From: Hyphodiscus hymeniophilus
Taxonomy: Eukaryota > Ascomycota > Leotiomycetes > Helotiales > Hyphodiscaceae
Assembly: GCA_016508695.1 (NCBI GenBank)
Contig: VNKQ01000012.1
Coordinates: 1,364,001-1,428,000, forward strand
DNA: 64,000 bases
Reading direction: 5' to 3'
The notes under the pieces are model-generated. The model worked only from the letters and a program-made list of their open reading frames with translations, was not told the DNA's origin and did no database searches. Shown here one piece after another: positions 10,998-22,300 of the stretch. Position 1 is the first letter of the stretch. Every line of letters begins with the position of its first letter. A program made the translations under genes and the position numbers.

Positions 10998-12599
10998 TCA
11001 ATTTTCAGTGCTGGTACCAGCATCAGCAACCTGTCTCTGGTCAGCCATCGCTACGGGTGCGTCAGCTGCACTGTCCTGCTCGAATTGGTTTTCATCAAAA
11101 GCTTCTTCCTGGTTCTCCACACCCGCCATCCAACCCTGAATCGCATTGTCATCTGCATGAATACCACCGACCTGCTCGAAACCGTCCATCTCACCCTCGT
11201 CGTATACGAAGCTCCAATCAACATTCCATTCTGGCAGAGGTTCAATCTCGTCGTCATTATCTTCTACCCAAATGATCGCAGGTTCCAACAGAGGCCATGG
11301 TATTTGACCCAGAACGAATTTTTCAAGCACTTCCGCTGCGGTCACGTTGGAGATATGCGAGGTCTCCCAACAATGGTCAGGGGTTTTCGTTCCGTCCCAG
11401 CAGATACCAGTTGCGTAAAGTTCCTCATAATCTCTGAGAATATCAAGCATGAAGCAGCTCAAGGAGAGGTTGTCGCGGATCTTTGTCAGAGCCTCCTGAA
11501 AGTCCGGGCGGGCGTCCATGTCAAATGGCTCAAGATCCATGGCCATTGTTCCAAGGAACCCCAAACGCTTCAATGTGACTTTGTGGTTTAGAAGGAAACC
11601 GAAAAGATTGGACCAGTAGCTCGGAACATCTGTCAAAATGACGTTCTCCAGTCCCACCCACTTGCTTGAGAGCAAGATTCGCGCAAATCGTGTTGTAACT
11701 TCGTTGATATCGGAGAAGCGGACGTGGAGATTCTTAAGCTTGGGCATGCATTCAAGGAATCTGGCGAAAGTCTCAGCGGCCGCTGTCATGGTTTGCACCT
11801 CTTTTCCTTCGGGGCTTTCAGTTTCGAAGTCGAAATCGATGGCCAAGTCCTTCAGCTCAGCCAAACCTTCTTCCATTGTTTTGAATATCTCATTCGCCCT
11901 TTGCGGGGTTCCCCACAACGAGGTTGAGAAGAAAGTCCATAGAGACATAGCATCGAGGACCAACTTTTGTAGAGGAGTCTGGAGGTGTTTGACCGATTGG
12001 AGGATGTTCATACATCTTTGTCCCGCTACGATCTTGTCAAAACAATCTTGAAAGTGCTGTAAGGACAGAGAGGGAACACCGCTTTTTCTTTCGTGCCAGA
12101 TATTAAACGAGTTTGTCTTGACGACGATGGTGTCGAGGTTGGGCAGATTACCCAGCACGCGACTCAAAGTCTCTATATCCAAGTGGTCTTTAGCACCGCC
12201 AGCAAGTTGCGTAGGAAGCCGGCTTTCCATATCCTTCCAGAACCAAGCCTTTTCCATGTTGCAGCAGTAGCAAGGTTCGAATGGTTCGTCCATGATTTTT
12301 TGGACAGCTACCATGTTGACCTCGGGAACATACAGAAGCAACATCTTGATGCCCTGGGCAATCAAAGGTCTACCACTAGCTTCCAAAATCCTCGGCAATG
12401 CCGCCAGGTGAGGGACAATGAATCCTCCTGGGAAAAGATTCTCTGCTCCTAACTTTCCCCATTTCTTAGACGTCAATCGGAGCGAGGCAATGTCATGCGG
12501 GCAGAGCTCTTCGACAATGCGTAGCTTCAACTCATCCGGCAGCTTGGAAATACGATCGAGGGGATCCAGAGGTGGCATTGCTTTATAGAAAGAAGCCAT
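10998..12599 (-). CDS. F-box protein
   Basis: Single exon, 533 aa. The F-box is at about residues 15–55: ISKLPDELKLRIVEEL, then LRLTSKKWGKLG. F-box proteins bind Skp1 and serve as substrate adaptors of SCF ubiquitin ligases. The rest is a leucine-patterned region (for example LKNLHVRFSDINEV, VGLENVILTDVPSYW, VTLKRLGFLG), consistent with degenerate leucine-rich repeats that could hold the substrate. A CxC pair (PCYCCNMEKAWFWKDME) lies near residue 110. The acidic C-terminus is probably disordered. Fungal genomes hold many such rapidly changing F-box/LRR genes and the target cannot be guessed. Confidence 0.8.
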   Translation of the reverse strand: MASFYKAMPPLDPLDRISKLPDELKLRIVEELCPHDIASLRLTSKKWGKLGAENLFPGGFIVPHLAALPRILEASGRPLIAQGIKMLLLYVPEVNMVAVQKIMDEPFEPCYCCNMEKAWFWKDMESRLPTQLAGGAKDHLDIETLSRVLGNLPNLDTIVVKTNSFNIWHERKSGVPSLSLQHFQDCFDKIVAGQRCMNILQSVKHLQTPLQKLVLDAMSLWTFFSTSLWGTPQRANEIFKTMEEGLAELKDLAIDFDFETESPEGKEVQTMTAAAETFARFLECMPKLKNLHVRFSDINEVTTRFARILLSSKWVGLENVILTDVPSYWSNLFGFLLNHKVTLKRLGFLGTMAMDLEPFDMDARPDFQEALTKIRDNLSLSCFMLDILRDYEELYATGICWDGTKTPDHCWETSHISNVTAAEVLEKFVLGQIPWPLLEPAIIWVEDNDDEIEPLPEWNVDWSFVYDEGEMDGFEQVGGIHADDNAIQGWMAGVENQEEAFDENQFEQDSAADAPVAMADQRQVADAGTSTEN

Positions 12600-14339
12600 C
12601 GTCGAAGTACCTGACTTTCTGCAAATAACTGTTGTGAAGAGATGCGTTAGTACAAATTTTCAAGCTGTCTCAATTGCCCGACGCGTCGACACCAAGGAAG
12701 TTAATCTTTTGTCAAGTTTTGTGTTTCTTGAACACCTAAAGAACTTTCTTCAGTGCTTTGGAGAACTTACTGCAGCATGCCATACTTTGAATAACGGCTT
12801 TCAACATTTTTGGAGTCTGTCGAAAATGTGAGGTTCGGAGTCGTGAGAACGTTGTCGGAAAGAAAACGAAGTTACCGCACGATTTGTGGTAAACAACCTA
12901 AGCGAGGGCAACGTGGTTTGTCGACAAAGTGAACATCAAGGCATTACAGGATATGACGTATGGTCTTAGAAGCTTTGCTGAATTCCTAGATCCACAAGTC
13001 GTGATATTTACTATTGTGTGGAGACCCAGACTTGAAGACTATGGCTGGTGTCAAGCTTCTTGAGGCTATACGTCCACTGGAATTCTACCAAATGATTTCT
13101 ATATGCTTGACTTCGATAAGCTGCTCAGAAGGTTAACGTAGCCTTATTGATTGACCAAGGAAGTGGAATCGCAAGATACGGAAGCTCCCAATCTTTCTGG
13201 TTCTAAGAGCAATCAAGAGCTTATGAGGCAACTGGTATTCACCCTACTTGGTTTCCAGATATATACTATCTTTGACACAGTTGAACTTCACAGCAACTCC
13301 GTCACTCCAACATCTATGCTTTGCCTTGTAGTATTCAAGGCGACCTATTATAGTTGCTGTCATTTTGCAATATCAGCAATCCGAAATTTTGGATTGAAAC
13401 AAGTTAGAGTAACCATCTTTTGTAAACAAACAGGACCGCGTTCTACAATCCAGAACGCTGTTGAGCATTGGCCCTTACACGAAACACAATTCGCTGCTTG
13501 CTCACTGGTATTAGTTTCTTTGTATGTGCAGAATCTGGCTGTGATTTACATCAACGTACTTCTCTTCACAATTCTCATTTCATAACCTATTCGCGACTGG
13601 CTACTTACATCCAATGACAGTAGCAGAAGAATGCTCATGCCTCTCAGTAAGTGGGATTACCAAACCGAGTCCCGGTGGAAGATGTGAAGGCTTTTAAACG
13701 CCGCCTCTGTTCAAGAGCAGATGGAGAATCAATCCCTTAGCTGGGACGTACTGTTAGGATCCGGGCATTGAAACAACGGGCGCCTGGAATCGGAAAACGC
13801 AAGATTGCTAAGAAGCATCTCAGTGCTCTGCGTTTGCTTAAAATTCGGGAACCTCAGAAAGCTGCTGTTGGTCTTAATGTTTTTGATTTGGGAGATGAGC
13901 CAATGCTCGGCGGTGGTCTTCATACTGGCGCCGTCTACCAAACAAAACTCAAAGTTCTGGTATTATTGCGTCTCATAATTAGGATGGAGGTCTGTTGAGC
14001 TTAATTTTCTGAAGTGTAGCAGTCTCTTCAAATTAGGTGGTGGCATAACCTCATGTGATTGTTAGAAGTCCTAACGAGAGTTCATGGCATGAAAACTCGA
14101 GTGTTGCATACAGACATGTGGCAATACGTTCTGGTTTTTAAAGCTGGGATTCGCGAATCAGGAAAGCCTTGAGAGCTAAACAACGAGTATGTGTACAACT
14201 TGACACAGACGTCGATATCACGACTGACTTAGTCAGAAAAGCCCCTTCTTATAGTCACGTGGATGGCTTTCCTGCCGTTCCCTTTCCGTCGAACAACATT
14301 GCAGATTGCAACGTCAAGTGGTATTGCCAAGACTTCATA
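12600..14339. other. Intergenic, no gene recognised
   Basis: Head-to-head interval between the F-box and prolyl hydroxylase genes. The longest ORF (13151–13585, plus strand, 144 codons) has no domain and begins without support. Promoters of both neighbours must lie here. Nothing else is seen. Confidence 0.5.
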
Positions 14340-15232
14340 ATGATCGGCTATATTTTTGCCTTACTCCCCCTTTACATTCTTGTATATCTTCCAATTTCTC
14401 AAATTCTCAACGGCTCTCCGCAAACGTCGACAAGACAGCAAACCTTAAGCTTCAACGAATCTTTTATTGCTGTGGAAGAGCCCGTTTCCTGTCCTCCGCA
14501 CAGTTACAACACCTTTATCCTCTCTCATGAGCCCTTGATAATCTACATCGAGAACTTTCTCTCTGGGCATGAATCCGAGCATCTCCTAAACATTAGGTAT
14601 TCGATACATGAGACTACTCCGAGTTTTCCGGTATACCACGTGATTAACTTTTGGATAGTGAAGATAAATTTGAACCCGCAACCGTGACTACTGGAGAAGA
14701 GACTTCAATCCGGAAAGATGTTCGCTTCTCTGAGGTAGCTCTACTGGATCGTGATGATGTTGTCCGCTGCATTGAAAACCGAGCTCGTGCTTTTCAGGGT
14801 TGGCAACCAAACCTCCACATTGAACGGCTGAGAACGCAAAGATATGGCATTGGCGGTCACTACAAGCATCACTTTGACTGGAGTGGTGCAAGTAGAGATG
14901 CCGATCGCATGAGTACCTTTATGGTTTATGTTGATGCAGATTGTGAAGGTGGTGGGACGGAGTTCCCGAGGGTGAAAATGCCTGAAATGAGAAGAGGGAG
15001 GTGGTGCGAGTTTCTGGACTGTGATGCTTGTGAAGGAGAACGAAGCGACGATTATGGAAGAGAAAAAATGGGACTGGTCTTCAAGCCCATCAAAGGAAAC
15101 GCGGTATTTTGGGAGAATATACAACCAAATGGCAGAGGATATGCAGAAACATGGCATGCAGGGTTGCCAGTCCTGTCGGGTAGGAAAGTTGGGTTGAATA
15201 TATGGAGCTGGGGAAGTATTAGAGAGCGGTGA
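14340..15232 (+). CDS. ER-type prolyl 4-hydroxylase (2OG-Fe(II) oxygenase)
   Basis: Two exons, 14340–14596 and 14659–15232 (62-bp intron, GTATTC..TAG, phase 2), give 276 aa. The N-terminal hydrophobic helix (residues 2–22) fits a signal anchor into the ER. The domain starts at about residue 66 (PLIIYIENFLSGHESEHLL) and continues across the splice junction into EDKFEPATV, which supports the join. Iron ligands are H157 and D159 (in HHFDW) and H252 (in ETWHAG); the 2-oxoglutarate anchor is K262, ten residues later as usual for this family. The domain matches procollagen-type P4H alpha catalytic domains, which hydroxylate proline using O2 and 2-oxoglutarate. Fungal substrates are not established. 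Confidence 0.88.
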
Positions 15233-15505
15233 TTATGAGGTGAATAGTTTGGCAATGGTTCTCACAATGAGCCAATGTTGCATCGAAGCGAGCGTGTGGG
15301 ATATTGCAAAGTCGCGACTTCCTTGTTTATCTTCCGCATCAAACACAGCACACAAAGATACGAATTCACCACACGATTCTCCACGGCCATTGAAACACAT
15401 CTCCAAGACGCAAATATACTACGAATCTGCTCTTGACTCCATCTTATCCTTCACTCGTCCAAAACACTAAATCGCCAAGTCGTCCATCCTCACAGCGCCA
15501 TCACA

Positions 15506-15931
15506 ATGCCACAGATCTCAATCGCTCTGCAAAGGCAGCTCACTGCAGAAAGCGCCAAAAGATACTCCACCGCAGAGAGTATCAAAAGTGTCGAAGCATC
15601 TCCATCAGATCCCGCAAACGAAATTCTCGAAGTGGTCTACAACATTCGAACGCACACGTTCCGCACCTGCTATCGATCCGCTCTCCTCACGAAAGAACCC
15701 GATAACGTACCCCTTGTCGAAATGGCAGCAAACGTGCCTCCCCTGTTGGTCGATGGACGGATGCAGGTTGTGCAGATCCCCAAGTGGAAGACGAAGGTGG
15801 GCTTTCTCTGGAGGAAGAGCGATGGAAAGTTCACAAAGGTCAGGGAGAGGGTTGTGAGATTGCCTTCTTGGGTTTGGATCAGTAGGAATCTGCACGGGAA
15901 GTTTAACGAGCTTTGGGTTGAGAATGTTTGA
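15506..15931 (+). CDS. Small hypothetical protein
   Basis: A 141-codon ORF with a good start context (CACAATGCC), about 270 bp downstream of the prolyl hydroxylase on the same strand. It is soluble, basic towards the C-terminus and rich in beta-like segments (EILEVVYNIRTHTFRTCYRSALL; WKTKVGFLWRKSDGKF). No signal peptide or membrane segment. No family recognised. It is called because its composition and length are protein-like and the start is clean; transcript evidence is absent. Confidence 0.5.
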   Translation: MPQISIALQRQLTAESAKRYSTAESIKSVEASPSDPANEILEVVYNIRTHTFRTCYRSALLTKEPDNVPLVEMAANVPPLLVDGRMQVVQIPKWKTKVGFLWRKSDGKFTKVRERVVRLPSWVWISRNLHGKFNELWVENV

Positions 15932-17509
15932 GGAGAGATCAAGGGACAGATGTGGTTGGCTCTATGGCTGGGACGAGGTTGGCTTTGAGAGTTATGGGGG
16001 CCTCACTGCATTGCTCTTTCCTACAAAGGAGAAATGGGTGGTTGATTTTGCACAGAGCGTCTTGAGATGCCTTCATTGCTGTATTTTCTGTCAGAATCAA
16101 TCGATATGCATCAAATCCACTCAAGTTCTCCGAACTTTTGAAAATGGCAGGCCTTTAGTTATGCCTTCACCTGGACACATAACGCAAACATTCGCCTCAC
16201 TCTCGACAAATTCACATTTATGAATCGGGACAAAAAGGGGACATCATCATCCAGTAGCACAAAGGCTATTCAAACTCCAGCAAGAGCAGCTAGCCAAAGA
16301 CTCTGCGAGGATTGTATGCTTGCAAAAAAGGGGAATTTCGGGACTCCCCAGCAGATTGACTATGTAGAAGATGGATGGGCATTTGAACATGGAAATTTTC
16401 TGGATGGTTGGGGTCAACTTGAGACAATCATGGTATCATTGAAGGCAATTTAGTGGCAAGAAGAGTACTTACATCGTTTCTTACAGGATCAAATTATGAA
16501 AAACTCATCGAAAACCTACATTAGTAACGCTGACTCGAAGCCAGATTTTGAGGGAATAGGGCGCTGGTAAAGACGTATCCTGTTCTCAATCTTGATGCTT
16601 GTGTAATGAACAATAGAGGTTAGAGGGTTCTCAGAAACTCTAGTTCCATACGACACTGTATTGAAGTCCCAGGAATCATTGAGGAGCAGATAAGATACTC
16701 AGACCCAGAGCCAAAGCTCTCCACCACCCATTCCCTCCTCACTCTCCCTCATCCAACCGCCCGCATCCTCGTCCATGTGCCAACTTCCAAGGTTATATTA
16801 CTTTCAAAACTGTCATCTCGGGACTCGAGATAGCTTGCAAGAAACAGATTGATTTCGTTCGTGAAAAACTTGAACAAGTATTTAATGAATTCGACTTGGT
16901 TGCAAGCTTCAAAAAATCCTGAAGCAGCTTTGCAAACAGTGACTTGCAATTAAATCAAAAGGAAATATCCTCCAGTACTATCATAAACTTATTAAAGTAA
17001 GAAATGAAAGCATTCAGCCAGCTTTATCTTATATTTAAGGTTAGGCATAGTACTGGTAAGCTCTAATGTTTATAAATTTTTAGATTGCCTATAAGCCTCA
17101 AGGGTTGCATTCGAACGCCATCTAACATATTTTTCTATAATATGGCCAAGAAGAGATGAGTGTTCGTACTGAGCTGCCGCCTCATAGTTGCTTGGCCCAT
17201 TTGCGCTTTCTAGGCAATGTCGCATGGATTGCTTGTTTCGAGTTCATTAGCATGTACATAGCAGGCCTGGATGTAAAGTTAGAGGTTTCCATGAGGGACG
17301 AGATTCCGCAAAAAAGCTTCGATTTGGTATCTCATCATATGTGCAGAGGCTCAAATACAACCATGACTCGCAGCGCAGCATCAAGGGCCGACTGAATGAG
17401 CAATGCGTCTCACCTCACCAATGTCCTCCAGGGTGTCAAAACGCCTTCCCATATACAATCACAGCAGCCACCAACCATCCGGGTATAATGCCCAAGCTCG
17501 ATCCCATGC
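15932..17509. other. Intergenic with AT-rich patch, no gene recognised
   Basis: Tail-to-tail interval. From about 16940 to 17150 the base composition becomes clearly AT-rich, unlike the neighbouring genes, as in old mutated repeats. No ORF with a recognisable domain. Confidence 0.5.
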
Positions 17510-19348
17510 TCAATTACCATTCGTATCATTCTGCTTGCCCTCTTCGGCCTCTAGCAGATCCTCCATCGCCATCCTCTCACTCATGCTTCTCGGCGTGCCT
17601 GAAAAACTTCCCACTCCACCGCTCGCTCGGAAACTCTGCATGTCGCTCTCGTCCAATCCACTTCGTCCGTCCAGGCTTCCCACGAATGAGTTCATTGCTC
17701 CAAGTGATGCGGCTTGAGCATGGATTTCATCGCTGACGATAGGCATGCTGAAGGGTCTTCCTTTGTATGATCCTACAACGCCTTTGGAAGATGCGACACT
17801 TTGCCTGGGGGCAGCGGGTCGTGAAATCTCTTGTGCCGGTGATTTCGAATATCCGCTCATGCTTACACCTTCTCTTCCTGCGAGGGACACAGGAGAGTCA
17901 GGAGAGTCAGGGTCCGTATCTACATGTTCTTCTTCTAGGAGGCTTCTTCGGCCGTCGATCTCGTTGTTCTCGTCAAATGGAAACATTTCTTGGTCTTCTA
18001 GAAATTGAAATTCTTCCCCCATATCTGCTTGCTTTGATATGAAATCGTCAAGGGCTAGGTGTGGTTTGCTGGGTGGTGAAATGACAGCTTCTGGCGATGT
18101 ATCTTTGTCTGTTTTTAGGGACGCAACAGGTGACTGCACCGCAGCGGGTGCCTTCTGCCCTTTCATTGACTTCAGTGGAGGCATATCCAGCATCTCATCA
18201 TCTGAGAGGGTTTCGGAATCATTAAAGTCAACGCCAATCTGTGATGTGCTGCCCTGTTTGTTGTCCATAGAGGCCTTTTCTGGAATCACCATAGGCGTGG
18301 CGTGGGCTTTTAGATTTAGACTTGGTTTCTTCGCACCGAATGACAAATCTTCTTCGGAATTTCCTGCGTCAACTCCGCTTACTGCAGGGACTGAAGCCGA
18401 GCCATCTGGAGGCGCAGATACCGTAGTCCACAGTGTGCCATCATCCTCCAAGGGACCTCTTGATAACGCCCGGAGTGCCTGCGATGAGGAAATTCGCTTT
18501 GGTGGTATATCATCTATATCTTCAACTTGTTCTGAGCCTGCTTCTTCATCCGAGTTCGTATCGAAGGGCGTAGGTGAAACATCAGACAGGATCGACTGGG
18601 TTGGAAGTGGAGAGGACGTAGGAAGGACTTCTTCTCCTTCAAAATCGAATCGGACACGTCGTGGGCTCGTTCCTTTGGATGTACTAGACATCCTCCGCAA
18701 GGCACTCCGACGCACAGGGCCATCACTAACATCAGAAGCCACAGACCACTCATCTGTATTCTTCCGCTTTGGGGTAGCAGGTCTTCGGAATTCCGGCGAC
18801 GGCTGCAGTGATCTTGTATCTGTACTCGCGTCGGCATGTGAAGGCTCCATCTCTCTCTCCTTTCCCCTGGTCTCTGATGACGGCGAGGGCTGAGATTCGT
18901 AACTCGATCTGCGTTCGTTTCGTGGTGATGTGCTGTCCAGCAGGGGTAAATAGCTTGGTGTGAACAGCCCTTGGAATTCCTTCTCGCGCTCGTGCGGACT
19001 TTGCGGACTCTCCGACTCTCGATCCTCCCTCTGGTATGGTATTGTGTGTGACGAGTTGGCAAAATATGATAGCGCCCCATCCTCGTCGCGATTTGCGAGG
19101 CTGCTGGTACCTGGCACGCACGAATCCACTGACGAGAGCGCATCAGGATTCAGAGACTTGCAGCTTCTTACCGATTCAGCAATTGCCTTGGAGACTGTCT
19201 CAGAGACGTCCTCGGGCACGTCGCGCAAGACATCCTCGGTGTATTTGGTGAATTCGGACGCCATGTCTCGCCTGTACTGCCAGACTTTGTGATCAAGGTC
19301 CGATAGCTTCTGTTGGAGCTCTGAGACGAGCCGGCTTGCTTCGTCCAT
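17510..19348 (-). CDS. Disordered fungal protein with N-terminal coiled coil, unknown function
   Basis: Long intronless ORF on the minus strand. I take the ATG at 19348 (MDEASRLVSELQQKL, 612 aa); an in-frame ATG at 19420 would add 24 residues that look like leader sequence. Residues 1–45 have a heptad-like pattern (SRLVSELQQKLSDLDHKVWQYRRDM) and probably form a coiled coil. The remainder is acidic, Ser/Pro-rich and likely disordered, with many Ser-Pro sites. A short ordered-looking block lies near the C-terminus (FSMPIVSDEIHAQAASLGAM, then MSERMAMEDLLEAEEG). No named domain. Function unknown. The opposite strand has a 284-codon ORF that I take as its shadow. Confidence 0.72.
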   Translation of the reverse strand: MDEASRLVSELQQKLSDLDHKVWQYRRDMASEFTKYTEDVLRDVPEDVSETVSKAIAESVRSCKSLNPDALSSVDSCVPGTSSLANRDEDGALSYFANSSHTIPYQREDRESESPQSPHEREKEFQGLFTPSYLPLLDSTSPRNERRSSYESQPSPSSETRGKEREMEPSHADASTDTRSLQPSPEFRRPATPKRKNTDEWSVASDVSDGPVRRSALRRMSSTSKGTSPRRVRFDFEGEEVLPTSSPLPTQSILSDVSPTPFDTNSDEEAGSEQVEDIDDIPPKRISSSQALRALSRGPLEDDGTLWTTVSAPPDGSASVPAVSGVDAGNSEEDLSFGAKKPSLNLKAHATPMVIPEKASMDNKQGSTSQIGVDFNDSETLSDDEMLDMPPLKSMKGQKAPAAVQSPVASLKTDKDTSPEAVISPPSKPHLALDDFISKQADMGEEFQFLEDQEMFPFDENNEIDGRRSLLEEEHVDTDPDSPDSPVSLAGREGVSMSGYSKSPAQEISRPAAPRQSVASSKGVVGSYKGRPFSMPIVSDEIHAQAASLGAMNSFVGSLDGRSGLDESDMQSFRASGGVGSFSGTPRSMSERMAMEDLLEAEEGKQNDTNGN

Positions 19349-22300
19349 GGTACTCGTAGCTATAAGACTTCTGGGCAGTGAGAGTTTGTGGTGCACAGAA
19401 GATGAGGACTTCAGTGTCAAAGCATGTTGTTGATTGTCGAGGTAGTTGTTGACGTTGACGTTGACGTGACGGTCGAAAGCTCTTCACTTCCAAAAACGGG
19501 TCATGGCGGTCAAGACCGGCATCTTCGCTACGCCCCCATAGAAAATAGTTCCAGGCCCTCGGCCTACGGTGGCTTAGGTGGGGTGGGTGGCTCCCGTCCG
19601 TTCTAGGTACCTTGGGAACAAAGCGGACTTAAGCGCAACTCGTTCGCTGCATGTACAAAGTACATGGTATTGAGGCTATCTATTGCACATCGATAATGCT
19701 TAATTTCTTGAATAATTTGCAGTACAAGTGTTGCTCAGTAATCAATGAACTCGGCGACGAGACAACGAGGGCAATGACCACAACAACGACAATGACCATA
19801 AAAAGGACATGAGCTGGCAATCCACTTGTCTCGTCACGGGCTACAATCTGTGTCATGCTTTCTATTGTGGCGCTGCTCAACAATATGTGCAAAGCCTGCA
19901 GCAGGGAATAAAGGTAAGCGCTATGCATGTGGTCTAGAAGCAGAAGTCTGCATCTTCAATCCACCACCTGTCAGAATGCTGTCAAGAGTTTGGTTTCGAC
20001 TGCAGTTGACTTGTCCGTCCCAGGACTTTTCTCTATCTACCTATTCAAGCGATCGCTGGATGTCCTAGGTATCTCTCCGTTTGTTGTTACACAGTCATAC
20101 TTTGCGAAGTTATCGAGCGAGGCTCTGGTCACTTGTCAAAGTATCACTATTCACCCAGGACCTCATCTCTCGAGCTCCAAAAAATATTGCAATGAAGGTC
20201 ACACCGAGTCTCAACAACTCTCTACTTCGCCCTTTTCATATCGTCAGCTTGCTCTCGAGCTCTTGAGTGCATCGGCAGCACTTTCAACTCACTTATTAGT
20301 GGTCTTTTACCGCCAGCTCTTGCTTGCCTGGCTGAGCCTCCTTCCGCCTTGCCGTCAGCTAAGCACTGTCATATCTATGTTTGAATCGCTGGTGAAGCAC
20401 ATAAAGGTGGAACCGACGCTTTCAGCGCCGGCGGGCCTCTCCGCCATGTCTCGGCAAGCATATTCAGCTGGACAAGCCCTATTGAGCCCGCAACGGAGAC
20501 CATCTTGAGTCTTTTCGCAATTTTTACGAGGTGCAGGAGTCTGCCAACAAATAAATGCGAATGGTTTAGTCGCTTTCGCATTCGAGGATAGCTTTAGCTT
20601 TAGCAGATCTGCGTTGAGTTTCGGCACCGCTATCTGGGTTTTATGTAGCTTATTAACCTCGTTTTTCGAGCTCTGGATCAAGTACTTCAAATATACCTGC
20701 TTGAAGCCTACAGGACCATTCCGAAACGAACAGGACAAAGTCGATTATCGTTGACAACCTCTGCACCGGCTGTGCGAACGGCTGAGCTGTCCAATAAGTA
20801 ATATGATGGAACGTCGGTTGAATGGTCTGGGCTGCAGAAGGAGGCTGGCGCGGACATTCTGCATCCATGTAAATGCGCATCCTTTAAGAGAATCTGGTCT
20901 CTCTGGTCTCCAGCTACTGATGGAGACCCTTTTGCCACAAACGATCATTGCTCAGGGGAAAACGACGCCTCCTTGCGCAGCTCATTTCTTCACTCGCAAG
21001 GAAAGTCTCAAGCTGCTGATGCTTGAAGTCCGTACAACCTGAAGTTCTGACCCCGAATCTTGCTCCATTAGGATAGGGCTGCTGTAACAAATTCTCCTTG
21101 CGTCAGGTCAAACATCCATCATCTGTTGCTGGTCTATTTCATGGCGTGTTTGGGGCTCCACAGCCGCTAGTATGGAAAGCTTTGCAGAAACACTGCACTT
21201 ACATTAGAGATTCATTCAAGAGCTCTCAACCGTCTCGGACCAACGGGGAAGGACATACGTTAAAGAAACTGGGTAGGATATCCTGGCGGAGAGAGCACGG
21301 TAAAGATCCAAATACACCGTTAGGTCTACAACCAAGCTGCGTGTGCCCATCCGTCAAGCCCCCAAATTGTCTTCGCATGAGGCAATGGCTGAAGTATTTT
21401 GACGATTCTCGTTCTCACGGCCGGTCAAGAAGCTTGCAGTACTTGTCACCCACGTCCTCGCAACCTCAGCCTCGCGCTTCTTCTCAATAGTCCTACCCCC
21501 TACCATGCCGATTGGCTTCCCCGAGTCGGTTGTGTACAGAGAATGGGTGGGAGACGCCAGGTTGGTGGAAAGCGAGATGGGCTTTTGAAGGGTCAATAGC
21601 AAGGCCATCAAGGAGAGTACAGTGTGTATTGATGTGCTGGATGTTACCAAGTTTTGGGGGTGTGGATAGTTGGGAAAAAGGGGTTGTGTTGCGATATGGG
21701 TTGGTCAACGCTTCTGCTGATGCTTCGTTTCCAGGAGTGACTGTCGGAGGATGGTGAGGAGTTTAATAGGGCGTTGTAGTCGTGGTAAATATCGCCATTG
21801 GCTTGAAGATGGGAATCGGGGGTCTATTAATGTGTTGCCTACCAACATCGCAACGTCTTCGTGGGGCCCCCTAGGCTCATTTTACCGGTAAAAAAGTACT
21901 CGTTCACTGAATTCTAAATTGACTGAATCTCATTCGACTCCTCATTAGATTGCAGCGCTTGGGAGACATACTGCGTGATCGAAGGTTAAAGCATGACGGG
22001 GTCGTGACTCTGCTATCCGCAATCGTCGAGGATGTCTTTCTCCATTATTGGCAAAAGCTTCAGGGTACAACAAGAAAGATGATCTGTCTTTCTACATGGT
22101 AGAGCATAAACCACTCTACAATTGAATCTCAAAACAATGAGCTGATACAAAATTACTAGTAGCATCAGTGAATCGAGGTCATCTGGCTTGGAACGGAAGC
22201 TAGAATTTTCTCCCATGCTCTCAAGGTACAACTTTGCCTCGAGATACCTGCTCCAAGCCACGACAGCGATCCACTACTCGACGACTGGGCTTAACTTTGC

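Noticed and set aside
13151..13585. 144-codon plus-strand ORF
   Set aside because: No domain, and the composition looks like translated non-coding DNA.
18039..18893. 284-codon plus-strand ORF
   Set aside because: Lies fully antisense to the 17.5–19.3 kb gene; its composition mirrors that Ser-rich frame and it has no domain.
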